Positions 1 through 6,203 of a stretch of 10,176 nt of DNA are shown piece after piece (position 1 is the stretch's first letter; each line of letters starts with the position of its first letter). Source of the DNA: Oscillospiraceae bacterium (GTDB lineage: Bacteria > Bacillota > Clostridia > Oscillospirales > Ruminococcaceae). The notes below the pieces were generated by a model that saw only the letters and a program-made list of their open reading frames with translations, ran no database searches and was not told where the DNA came from. The position numbers and the translations under genes were made by a program. The stretch covers positions 1-10,176 of the forward strand of contig JAIDPG010000255.1 of NCBI GenBank assembly GCA_029062865.1, in the 5' to 3' direction.

Positions 1-2
1 GT

Positions 3-290
3 GTGAATGTTCACTGTGAGCAGTCCACCGGCTTTAATGGCTCGTCCGTTTCATTTGTCGTTGAGCTTGATAAAGGTGTAGAGGTTTCCGACATCGCCTT
101 CGGTCAAAACGTTGATGGAAACACTTATAAGCCGTTCGAGTACAAATACAATGACAAAGACGGCAATGAAAAGACGGAAACGTACGTCAACATCTTCGGC
201 GCATATGAAAAGAAAAAAACCACCACCGACGGTGAAGGCACCGGAGACGGTGGCGACGGTGGCGACGGTGGCGAAGGCACCGAGGAATAA
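3..290 (+). CDS. C-terminal part of an unidentified protein, possibly pilus-related (5' end outside window)
   Basis: This open frame enters from the left edge, so only the last 95 or so residues are visible. The GTG at position 3 is probably an internal Val codon, because no ribosome binding site can be seen. The visible part has a soluble, beta-rich look (alternating hydrophobic residues around VSFVVELDKGVEVSDIAFG), a charged stretch, and a low-complexity tail of Gly, Asp, Thr and Glu built partly from three 9-base units at 249-275 (Gly-Gly-Asp). The stop at 288-290 lies 15 bases before the next start, and that gene's ribosome binding site sits in the gap, so the two are very likely co-transcribed. 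Given its place just before a prepilin gene it could be a pilin or pseudopilin whose N-terminal methylation motif lies upstream. That is context only; I do not recognise the sequence itself. Confidence 0.6.
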   Translation: MNVHCEQSTGFNGSSVSFVVELDKGVEVSDIAFGQNVDGNTYKPFEYKYNDKDGNEKTETYVNIFGAYEKKKTTTDGEGTGDGGDGGDGGEGTEE

Positions 291-305
291 CGGGAGGGTT
301 TTGGA

Positions 306-1184
306 ATGAAGAAACTCTTAAATTTAAAACGCCTCCTCAAGGCTCGCAACAGCAGCGGCTTTACGCTCGTGGAGGTAATTCTCTCCTGCGCGCTGCTGTC
401 GATTTTGATACTCGGCATTATGATGTTTGTAACGCCGGTACTTAAAATGGTAACAAGCGGTCAGAAAAACGCGCGCGCGACAATGCTTTCGGAAACGGTG
501 GACACCTACATCGCAGGCGTCCTCCGAACCGCAAAGAAAATCGAGGTTTTCGAGAACATAGAGTTCTCGTCCTCAAGCAGCGGCGACCTTGATTTGAGCA
601 GCTACGGCAGCGGAATCGGCAATATCTCGACCTTTATGTCCGATGGCGACAACGCCCTGAATTATGAGGTTCGCGCGCTGGCGCTCGTCTGCAAGGACGA
701 AGGCGAGATTACTACGCAGGGCGTTCGGCTCTATAACGCTGAGGTTGATGCGTCTACCCTTAACCTTAAAGCATCATCGATCGATCCGAAAAATCAAGCG
801 CTGAACGACCTTATGTTCGAAGGACTTTACGCGACGATTTTTTTGGAGAACTTCGCAGAGCAGGACGAGATCACCGGCGCTCCGAAAGATGGCACCAACG
901 CAAAGGGCTATAAAATCTCGACCGTCGTTTATAACGACCCGAAATGCTATGACCCGACGCAGGAGGTAAGAGACAAGAGCATTCAGGCGTTTGTGGGCGT
1001 GACGTTCTTCCAGGCGCTGAATATCTCAGCCGGCGATCTTTCGACGATAATCGACCCGTACGGCTACGATCCCGCTAACCGCAATACTGCCATTCAGGCG
1101 GCAATGGACACCCACGGCGAACCCGGTGACGGCAAGCTTTACTACCCCGCGACGATAATCTACTACGTCGCACCCAAGAAGTAA
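306..1184 (+). CDS. Prepilin-like protein with type IV N-terminal cleavage/methylation motif
   Basis: This 292-residue protein starts with a basic leader of 18 residues ending in Ser-Ser-Gly, followed by FTLVEV and a hydrophobic helix (about residues 19-45). This is the type IV prepilin/pseudopilin signal: the peptidase cuts between Gly18 and Phe19, the new N-terminal Phe is methylated, and Glu23 is the +5 glutamate used in subunit packing. The rest is a soluble head of about 245 residues, larger than the 130-180 residues usual for a major pilin, with many Asp, Asn and Tyr residues. Size suggests a minor pilin, pseudopilin or adhesin-bearing tip subunit rather than the main fibre protein. The ATG at 306 is preceded by GGGAGG (292-297) at 8 bases. 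The prepilin peptidase needed to mature it is encoded next door, convergently. The head domain matches no family I can name. Confidence 0.9.
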   Translation: MKKLLNLKRLLKARNSSGFTLVEVILSCALLSILILGIMMFVTPVLKMVTSGQKNARATMLSETVDTYIAGVLRTAKKIEVFENIEFSSSSSGDLDLSSYGSGIGNISTFMSDGDNALNYEVRALALVCKDEGEITTQGVRLYNAEVDASTLNLKASSIDPKNQALNDLMFEGLYATIFLENFAEQDEITGAPKDGTNAKGYKISTVVYNDPKCYDPTQEVRDKSIQAFVGVTFFQALNISAGDLSTIIDPYGYDPANRNTAIQAAMDTHGEPGDGKLYYPATIIYYVAPKK

Positions 1185-1210
1185 ACAGCAAAACATAATA
1201 CAAACAACAA

Positions 1211-1233
1211 TCGGGGCGACAAGCTCGCCCCGA
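1211..1233. terminator. Hairpin between convergent prepilin and prepilin peptidase genes
   Basis: A 9-base perfect stem (1211-1219 with 1225-1233, TCGGGGCGA against TCGCCCCGA) closes a 5-base loop. On the minus strand it is followed by a T-rich tail (ATTGTTGTTTGT), so it best fits the end of the prepilin peptidase transcript. The plus-strand tail is weaker but also T-rich. It probably serves both convergent genes. Confidence 0.65.
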
Positions 1234-1258
1234 AATGTTTGTAAATTGTAACAGTAAA

Positions 1259-2305
1259 TCAACTCAGGAATGAGAAATACCAAGCCATAATAACATCTCC
1301 GACAAGCCAGCTTGTGGAAATGCCCAGGCTGAGGAACGGACCGAATACCATTCGGCGGCTGTATTTTACCTTTTCGATCTTGTTTCCGTTAATGAAGATC
1401 TTAAAGCCGCCCTCACGTTCGTCGGTAATCTTTTCGCGGAGCGCTTGGCTTAGCGCAGCCTTTTCGGGCAGTCCGCGCCAAACCTTTTCATCGAGGAATT
1501 CCCACTCAATATCCGGGTTGCCCTCGCTTATACTTCCAACAATAATATCATCGTGACCGTCGGTTACGTAACCGACATCATGGTCAAGCTGATTTTGATA
1601 CCATTTCTCCGTAAGCTTCCGAATTCTCTCGGAAACTATGCGCTCGTCGCGGCGGTCGTGGATCTTCTTGACAGCACCGTAAATCGCGCCGGTGAAAATT
1701 CCGATAAACAGCGCGACGAATATCTTGTAGCCAAGCAAAAGCGACGCGCCGAGCATAAGCTGTAAATCGCCGCCGCCCATGCCGCCTACAAGCACGAGAA
1801 TTACAAATACAACAAGCACGATCCCCATCGCGATAAGGCGCTCGTACCACGGCGTATCCTTAAACAGGAAAATCGCCCCGATACCGAGCACCGCGATTGT
1901 AATACTGCACCAGTACGGGATCTCAAAGTGATCGATATCGATTACGCTTAAGACCACCAAGACCGCGAGCGTCACCGCTGAGTACGCAAGGAAATACCAC
2001 GGCTTGCTGTAGTGGAGCAGATAAGTAACGCAGTAAAGCACGGCGGTCGTCGCTTCGACGATCATATACCGCGGCGAGATCTTTTCACCGCAGTAGCGGC
2101 ACTTCCCGCGAAGCAGCAGCCAGCTGAAAATCGGGAACATATCGTACCAGGCAAGGCGGTGTCCGCAGGAAAAGCAGTGCGAGGGCTCGGTGATTATCGA
2201 CTGGTGAAGCGGGGTTCGCAGAATGACAACGTTCAGAAAGCTCCCGATAATTGAGCCGAACACAAACGCTATTACCGCATAGGCAATATGCAGGGAAAGT
2301 GGCAT
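1259..2305 (-). CDS. pilD: Prepilin peptidase (A24 aspartic protease, PilD type) with an internal cytoplasmic insertion
   Basis: This membrane protease cleaves the leader of type IV prepilins and, in the bifunctional form, methylates the new N-terminus. The N-terminal part carries GSIIGSFLNVVILR (17-30) and two Cys-X2-Cys pairs (44/47 and 69/72), the zinc-binding cytoplasmic domain of bifunctional enzymes. The two catalytic aspartates fit Asp123 in SVIDIDHFEIP and Asp180 in GMGGGD. Hydrophobic segments follow the usual multi-pass pattern. The family norm is about 250-290 residues, whereas this protein has 348. The excess is a hydrophilic block at about 213-315, between the helix after GGGD and the final FGPFLSLG helix (321 on). 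The Asp usually following IP is Tyr131. The ATG at 2305 has an AAGGAGG site (2313-2319) and its own promoter, so it is a separate unit facing the prepilin gene. Confidence 0.95.
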   Translation of the reverse strand: MPLSLHIAYAVIAFVFGSIIGSFLNVVILRTPLHQSIITEPSHCFSCGHRLAWYDMFPIFSWLLLRGKCRYCGEKISPRYMIVEATTAVLYCVTYLLHYSKPWYFLAYSAVTLAVLVVLSVIDIDHFEIPYWCSITIAVLGIGAIFLFKDTPWYERLIAMGIVLVVFVILVLVGGMGGGDLQLMLGASLLLGYKIFVALFIGIFTGAIYGAVKKIHDRRDERIVSERIRKLTEKWYQNQLDHDVGYVTDGHDDIIVGSISEGNPDIEWEFLDEKVWRGLPEKAALSQALREKITDEREGGFKIFINGNKIEKVKYSRRMVFGPFLSLGISTSWLVGDVIMAWYFSFLS

Positions 2306-2318
2306 ATAAAAACCTCCT

Positions 2319-2341
2319 TAAAATAGACTAATTCTATTTTA
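2319..2341. promoter_or_regulatory. Perfect 9-bp inverted repeat over the pilD -10 box and start site (candidate operator)
   Basis: The arms TAAAATAGA (2319-2327) and TCTATTTTA (2333-2341) are exact reverse complements around a 5-base centre. The centre lies almost on the predicted transcription start, and the right arm contains the -10 hexamer. Because the right arm would not be transcribed, the dyad cannot work as an RNA hairpin from this promoter, so a protein-binding operator is the more natural reading. The regulator is unknown, and AT-rich dyads can arise by chance. Confidence 0.5.
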
Positions 2342-2364
2342 GCACATATTAGTAAATATTTCAA
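2336..2364 (-). promoter_or_regulatory. Promoter of the prepilin peptidase gene
   Basis: Read on the minus strand there is TTGAAA (2359-2364), a 17-base spacer and TAAAAT (2336-2341), preceded by TGC, which makes an extended -10. The predicted start is near 2329, giving a leader of about 23 bases that contains the AAGGAGG site. Spacing and sequences fit a vegetative sigma-A promoter well. Confidence 0.75.
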
Positions 2365-2372
2365 GTGCTTTT

Positions 2373-2550
2373 AGAAGTAAGATTTTCAGAAATAAGAAGT
2401 AAGAAGTTGACGGCGGGGAAAACCCGCACAGAAAAGAGCTTCCGGAGGCTACTGCCCTCCGCTCGGCATAGGAAATAAATTTCCACGGCAGAAACTCCGC
2501 CCGAAGGGCAACGGGGCAAAGCCCCGCATACCACCGCTCGGCAAAGCGGC
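2373..2550. repeat. Intergenic palindrome-rich segment, probable dispersed repeat
   Basis: This gap between pilD and pilB carries no convincing gene. It holds copies of AGAAGTAAGA (2373-2382, 2395-2404) followed by several short GC-rich hairpins: GCGGG/CCCGC (2413-2427), CGGGGC/GCCCCG with an AAA loop (2512-2526) and CCGCT/AGCGG (2534-2549). The 2512 hairpin core recurs at 10124-10136 in front of the lipoprotein gene. The segment is open in two minus-strand frames, a known way for such elements to give false small proteins. Calling it a dispersed repeat rests on its structure and on resemblance to intergenic elements of clostridial genomes, not on a genome comparison. Confidence 0.5.
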
Positions 2551-2566
2551 TTCCAAACAGTGAATA

Positions 2567-2594
2567 TTGCAAGCGAAAATTGCTTTATTATAAA
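2567..2594 (+). promoter_or_regulatory. Putative promoter of the pilB-pilT operon
   Basis: TTGCAA (2567-2572) is followed after 16 bases by TATAAA (2589-2594), placing the start near 2601, about 20 bases before the pilB ATG. It is the only well-spaced pair in the last 60 bases before the gene, but both boxes deviate from consensus. Confidence 0.45.
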
Positions 2595-2621
2595 AACTTT
2601 ATCCCGAAAGGAAGAGTGACG

Positions 2622-4322
2622 ATGGCGATTATTAAGAATGTCCCGATCGGTACAATACTGGTTGAAAATGGGTTTATCAGCGAGGCGCAACTGAACGAGG
2701 CGCTCCAGACGCAGCGGGCAAGCGACGGAAAGATGCTCGGCGACGTAATGCTGGAAATGGGGCTCGTGTCCGAAACACAGCTCGCGCAGGCGTTGTCAAT
2801 ACGCCTTAAAGTTCCGTTTATCGACCTGTCCTCGCGCAAGATAAGCACGGAGGCGGTTGCGAAGATCCCCGAGGAAATTGCGAGAGATAAGACGGTTTTC
2901 GCGTTTGAGATCAATCACAACAGGCTGATGGTCGCTACAAACGACCCCGTAAACTTCTATATCTTCGAGGACTTGAAGGTTACAACGGGAATGGAAATAG
3001 TGCCGCAGATCTCGACAAAAACAATGATCGAGGCGGCGATCAATAAATATTATTCGTCGCAGGCTATGGACAGCACGATGAACGAGCTCGAAAACGAAAA
3101 CAATGTCGAAGACGAGCTTGATCTCGAGAAGGCGGAGTCCGAGGGACGTATTGATAACGCGCCTATCGTTAAGCTCGTAAATATGATGGTAGAAACCGCG
3201 TTCAGAACGCAGTGTACCGATATTCACATCGAGGCGTTCAAGGACAGAACAAGAATTCGCTTCAGAATCGACGGCGAGCTTGTAGAGCAGGAAATGAAGA
3301 TCCCGCCGACGTTCCATAACTCGATCATCACGCGTATCAAGATCCTCGCGGGTATGAATATCGCGGAAAAACGTATTCCGCTGGACGGACGCTTCGGAAC
3401 AAGAATCGACGGCGTAAACCTCGACATGCGTGTTTCGACTATCCCCTGCGTATACGGCGAAAAGTGCGTTATCCGTCTGCTTTCGACGGCTGATGATAAG
3501 GCAAGAAAGATTACCGACCTCGGTATGACGCAGTATAACTACGAAATGTTTGAGCAGATAATCCGCTGCCCGAACGGCGTTATGCTCGTTACCGGACCTA
3601 CGGGTTCTGGTAAGTCCACGACGCTTTACGCGACGCTCGGCGAGCTCTCCAAGCCGAACGTAAACATCGTAACGGTTGAGGACCCCGTCGAGAAGAAGAT
3701 AGACGGCATCAACCAGTGCCAGATCAACGCCAAGGCGGGTATGACGTTCGCGGCGGCGCTTCGTTCTATCCTCCGTCAGGACCCGGATATCATAATGGTC
3801 GGCGAGATTCGTGACGGTGAGACAGCCGATATCGCGATCAGAGCCGCAATCACGGGACACTTCGTGCTCTCGACGCTCCATACAAACGACGCGGCAGGTA
3901 CCGTCGTTCGTCTCGTAGATATGGGCGTTGCGCCGTACATGGTTGCCTCTTCGGTTGTGGGAATCGTCGCGCAGCGTCTTGTAAAGCTCCTTTGCCAGGA
4001 GTGCAAGGAGACCTACGTTCTCGAGACTCCCGAAGATCTGAAGCTGATGAACCGCACCGATCCCGCCGAGATTTGCAGACCTCACCCGGGCGGATGCCGC
4101 CATTGCCACAACACGGGATACGCGGGGCGTACCGCGATCCACGAGATAATCGTTTCGACGCCCGATATCAAGGAGCTTATCTCCAGCGGCGCGACCGCCG
4201 AGGAAATCGGCGCGCAGGCAACAAAGAACGGCACGCTGCTGCTACGTGATAACGTAACAAAAATGGTTCTCGCGGGCAAGACATCAATGGACGAACTTGT
4301 AAAGGCAACATACACGGTTTAA
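2622..4322 (+). CDS. pilB: Type IV pilus extension ATPase (PilB/GspE family)
   Basis: This hexameric cytoplasmic ATPase drives pilin polymerisation. The 566-residue protein begins with an MshEN-type domain (about 1-150) containing two tandem 24-residue motifs (8-31 and 38-61) like those that bind cyclic di-GMP in MshE. An N2 domain follows (about 155-300), then the ATPase core: Walker A GPTGSGKST (325-333, Lys331), Asp box VEDP (352-355), Walker B DPDIIMVGE with Glu395, and His box HFVLSTLHT (413-421). Two Cys-X2-Cys pairs (458/461 and 492/495) form the zinc site that marks assembly ATPases and is missing from PilT. A TTG at 2580 would add 14 residues, but the ATG at 2622 has an AAAGGAAG site 7 bases ahead and the TTG lies upstream of the putative -10, so ATG is chosen. 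pilT follows 66 bases later. Confidence 0.96.
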   Translation: MAIIKNVPIGTILVENGFISEAQLNEALQTQRASDGKMLGDVMLEMGLVSETQLAQALSIRLKVPFIDLSSRKISTEAVAKIPEEIARDKTVFAFEINHNRLMVATNDPVNFYIFEDLKVTTGMEIVPQISTKTMIEAAINKYYSSQAMDSTMNELENENNVEDELDLEKAESEGRIDNAPIVKLVNMMVETAFRTQCTDIHIEAFKDRTRIRFRIDGELVEQEMKIPPTFHNSIITRIKILAGMNIAEKRIPLDGRFGTRIDGVNLDMRVSTIPCVYGEKCVIRLLSTADDKARKITDLGMTQYNYEMFEQIIRCPNGVMLVTGPTGSGKSTTLYATLGELSKPNVNIVTVEDPVEKKIDGINQCQINAKAGMTFAAALRSILRQDPDIIMVGEIRDGETADIAIRAAITGHFVLSTLHTNDAAGTVVRLVDMGVAPYMVASSVVGIVAQRLVKLLCQECKETYVLETPEDLKLMNRTDPAEICRPHPGGCRHCHNTGYAGRTAIHEIIVSTPDIKELISSGATAEEIGAQATKNGTLLLRDNVTKMVLAGKTSMDELVKATYTV

Positions 4323-4388
4323 TAATCGGGCTGAAAATCGGTTTTCACGAGAAACACCGACAACCTCATCTTAAAGGAGAAATGACAA

Positions 4389-5474
4389 GTGGAACATACA
4401 AATAACGTAATGGATATTAACAAAATTCTGGACGAGGCGCGCGCGCTTAAATGCTCGGACTTGCACTTTACAGCGGGTCTTCCGCCCATCGTTCGTCAGC
4501 ACGGCTCGCTCAGAAAGCTGTCAGGCTATCAGGACTGCACCGAGCCGATTATTGTTAATATCATCAACCAGATAACCTCGATTAAGCACAAGTCGCAGAT
4601 CTCGAAGGGTCTTGATACGGACTTTTCGTACACCTCCGCGGCGGGCTTCCGTCACAGAGTTAACGTCTACAGACAGCGCGGCTATCACGCGGTGGCTATC
4701 CGTCTGTTGAGCGACGAGATCCCGACGCTTTCCGACCTGAACCTCCCCGCAACGCTCGGAGAGTTCGCAATGCGTCCGCGTGGACTGGTGCTTGTAACAG
4801 GACCTACGGGTTCCGGTAAATCCACGACGCTCGCGGCGATGATCGACCACATCAACCGCCAGAAGAGCTGCCATATTATCACGGTAGAGGATCCTATCGA
4901 GTATGTTCACACTCATAAGCAGGCAATGGTAAACCAGCGCGAGATCGGCGCGGACGTTGACAGCTTCGCGGGCTCGCTTCGTGCGGCTCTCCGTGAAGAC
5001 CCGGACGTTATCCTCGTCGGAGAAATGCGTGACTTTGAGACGATAAACGCCGCGGTAACGGCGGCAGAAACAGGACACTTGGTTCTTTCGACGCTGCATA
5101 CAACGGGCGCGGCTGAAACTATCGACCGTATCATCGACGTTTACCCGCCGCACTCCCAGGGGCAGATCCGCTCGCAGCTCGCGGGAAACATCGTCGGAAT
5201 TATTTCCCAGACGCTCGTTCCGACGTCGGACGGCAAGGGACGCTGCGCGGCAATGGAGATCCTCGTCAGAACGGACGCAATAGGCGCGCAGATCCGCGAG
5301 GGCAAGATTCACCAGATTCCGTCGACGATCGCTACGGGTAAAAAAGAGGGAATGTTCACGCTCGACCAGGATCTCGCGAGACTTTGCCGCATGGGCAAGA
5401 TCAGCGAGGACGTTGGAAGAGAGAGATGTCAAGACCCGACGGAATTCCGTCGCTATCTCGAAAGCGGCTTCTAA
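4389..5474 (+). CDS. pilT: Type IV pilus retraction ATPase (twitching motility protein PilT)
   Basis: PilT is the hexameric ATPase that depolymerises the pilus, powering twitching and DNA uptake. The 361 residues match the family length. The N-terminal PAS-like part has DLHFTAGLPPIVRQHGSL, then come Walker A GPTGSGKST (138-146, Lys144), the VEDPIEY Asp box, Walker B DPDVILVGE with Glu212, and the His box HLVLSTLHT. No Cys4 zinc site is present, separating it from PilB. The C-terminal retraction motif, AIRNLIRE in well-studied PilT proteins, reads AIGAQIRE here. The start is GTG at 4389 because AAAGGAG (4374-4380) sits 8 bases ahead; the ATG at 4410 is about 30 bases from that site. The 66-base gap after pilB holds no clear terminator, so the two are probably one transcript ending at the strong terminator just past the stop. 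Confidence 0.95.
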   Translation: MEHTNNVMDINKILDEARALKCSDLHFTAGLPPIVRQHGSLRKLSGYQDCTEPIIVNIINQITSIKHKSQISKGLDTDFSYTSAAGFRHRVNVYRQRGYHAVAIRLLSDEIPTLSDLNLPATLGEFAMRPRGLVLVTGPTGSGKSTTLAAMIDHINRQKSCHIITVEDPIEYVHTHKQAMVNQREIGADVDSFAGSLRAALREDPDVILVGEMRDFETINAAVTAAETGHLVLSTLHTTGAAETIDRIIDVYPPHSQGQIRSQLAGNIVGIISQTLVPTSDGKGRCAAMEILVRTDAIGAQIREGKIHQIPSTIATGKKEGMFTLDQDLARLCRMGKISEDVGRERCQDPTEFRRYLESGF

Positions 5475-5475
5475 T

Positions 5476-5507
5476 AAAAAAATCCCTGCTTACGCAGGGA
5501 TTTTTTT
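5476..5507. terminator. Rho-independent terminator after pilT
   Basis: A perfect 14-base stem (5476-5489 with 5494-5507) closes a TTAC loop. The core is TCCCTGC/GCAGGGA, flanked by seven A and seven T. It begins two bases after the pilT stop. The symmetric A/T tracts also allow it to work on the minus strand. Confidence 0.95.
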
Positions 5508-5513
5508 ATTGAG

Positions 5514-5601
5514 AATTGACAATGTACAATTATGGGCGATTGAAAAAAATTCCCCGCCGTTGGCGGGGAAATTTTGTTTGAAGCTGCCGCAATTGTCAAT
5601 T
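5514..5601. repeat. 88-bp segment bounded by 9-bp inverted repeats
   Basis: AATTGACAA (5514-5522) and TTGTCAATT (5593-5601) are exact inverted copies bracketing the khpA terminator hairpin. The right end lies inside a 15-base palindrome, GCAATTG-T-CAATTGC (5589-5603), just beyond the khpA stop. The layout resembles a small non-coding dispersed element that carries a terminator. No target-site duplication is evident. Confidence 0.45.
5541..5575 (-). terminator. Terminator of the ylxM-ffh-rpsP-khpA operon
   Basis: A 9-base perfect stem (TTCCCCGCC 5550-5558 with GGCGGGGAA 5562-5570) has a 3-base loop. Read on the minus strand it is followed directly by seven T (complement of the A run at 5543-5549), the layout of an intrinsic terminator for transcription leaving khpA. 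It stands back to back with the pilT terminator. Confidence 0.85.
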
Positions 5602-5609
5602 GCAAGCGC

Positions 5610-5846
5610 TTAGTCGATCTCAACGGAGATCTTCTCGTTCGCGCGAACCGCGCCCGCACGCATCACAGTTCTGATCGCCTTAGCAATTCTTCCCTGCTTA
5701 CCGATAACTCTGCCCATGTCGTCGGGGCCGACGTGCAGGTGATACACTACAACGCCCTCGTCGTTGGGCTCGTCAACGGTAACTTCAACGGCTGTTTTGT
5801 CCTCAACCAAAGCGGACGCAATGGTGATAAGAAGCTCTTTCATCAT
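5610..5846 (-). CDS. khpA: KH-domain RNA-binding protein KhpA (YlqC family)
   Basis: This 78-residue protein is essentially one KH domain. It opens with MKELLITIASALV, and the RNA-binding GXXG loop appears in VIGKQGRIAKAIR, followed by the closing helix and strand ending KISVEID. In Gram-positive bacteria KhpA pairs with KhpB/Jag to bind many transcripts and affects cell elongation and division. The gene usually follows rpsP, as it does here. A TTG 15 bases upstream would extend the frame, but the GGAGGG site (5854-5859) would then lie inside the gene, so the ATG at 5846 is chosen, 7 bases from the site. The next codon is also ATG and could be used. A 98-base spacer separates it from rpsP. 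It is the last gene of its operon; rimM and trmD, which often follow, are replaced by the terminator. Confidence 0.93.
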   Translation of the reverse strand: MMKELLITIASALVEDKTAVEVTVDEPNDEGVVVYHLHVGPDDMGRVIGKQGRIAKAIRTVMRAGAVRANEKISVEID

Positions 5847-5944
5847 AATTTTTCCCTCCAATAAAGGGGTTAAATGCCGTGGTAAATTATGCCTAGCTTT
5901 CGATGAATTTCTAAAATACCTTTGCCAAATAACCTAATTCCAAT

Positions 5945-6172
5945 TCACTTCAAAAGTCTTTTTACGGTATCAGTAGGCTGTGCGCCCTTTTTGATCCACT
6001 CGTTCGCCTTGTCCTTGTCGATGTTGATAACAGCAGGCTCCTTGGTGGGGTCGTAGTAGCCGATCTCTTCAATGAAGCGGCCGTCGCGCGGAAAGCGGCT
6101 GTCGGCAACAACAACACGATAGAACGGTGCTTTCTTTGCGCCCATTCTTCTAAGTCTGATTTTAACTGCCAT
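5945..6172 (-). CDS. rpsP: 30S ribosomal protein S16
   Basis: S16 is a small basic protein of the 30S subunit that binds 16S rRNA and helps assembly. The 75 residues show the family signature from the start: MAVKIRLRRMGAKKAPFYRV, then VADSRFPRDGRFIEEIGYYDP, and the C-terminal stretch with WIKKGAQPTDTVKRLL. Length is at the short end of the usual 75-90. The ATG at 6172 is chosen over a TTG at 6181 because the AAAGGAG site (6183-6189) touches the TTG but is 10 bases from the ATG. It follows two small membrane-protein genes with a gap of about 140 bases containing duplicated hairpins. I saw no clearly spaced promoter there, so it may depend on the upstream ylxM-ffh promoter, perhaps modulated by those hairpins. 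Confidence 0.97.
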   Translation of the reverse strand: MAVKIRLRRMGAKKAPFYRVVVADSRFPRDGRFIEEIGYYDPTKEPAVINIDKDKANEWIKKGAQPTDTVKRLLK

Positions 6173-6203
6173 TGGAATCAATCTCCTTTCAAAAATATGT
6201 TAT

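Noticed and set aside
3..5. GTG at position 3 as a true gene start
   Set aside because: It is at the window edge, with no visible ribosome binding site, and the visible portion looks like the C-terminal part of a longer protein.
2339..2690. Two minus-strand open frames of 77 and 109 residues in the pilD-pilB gap
   Set aside because: They run through palindromic repeats and the pilD promoter, and give Cys/Arg-rich sequence with no domain. One also overlaps the start of pilB. I read them as by-products of a dispersed repeat.
2796..4142. A 448-codon open frame antisense to pilB
   Set aside because: It lies wholly within pilB, has the Arg/Asp/Leu-heavy composition typical of the reverse complement of a real gene, and shows no motif. 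pilB itself has complete ATPase motifs.
4521..5432. A 303-codon open frame antisense to pilT
   Set aside because: Shadow of pilT, with Arg-rich composition and no recognisable domain.
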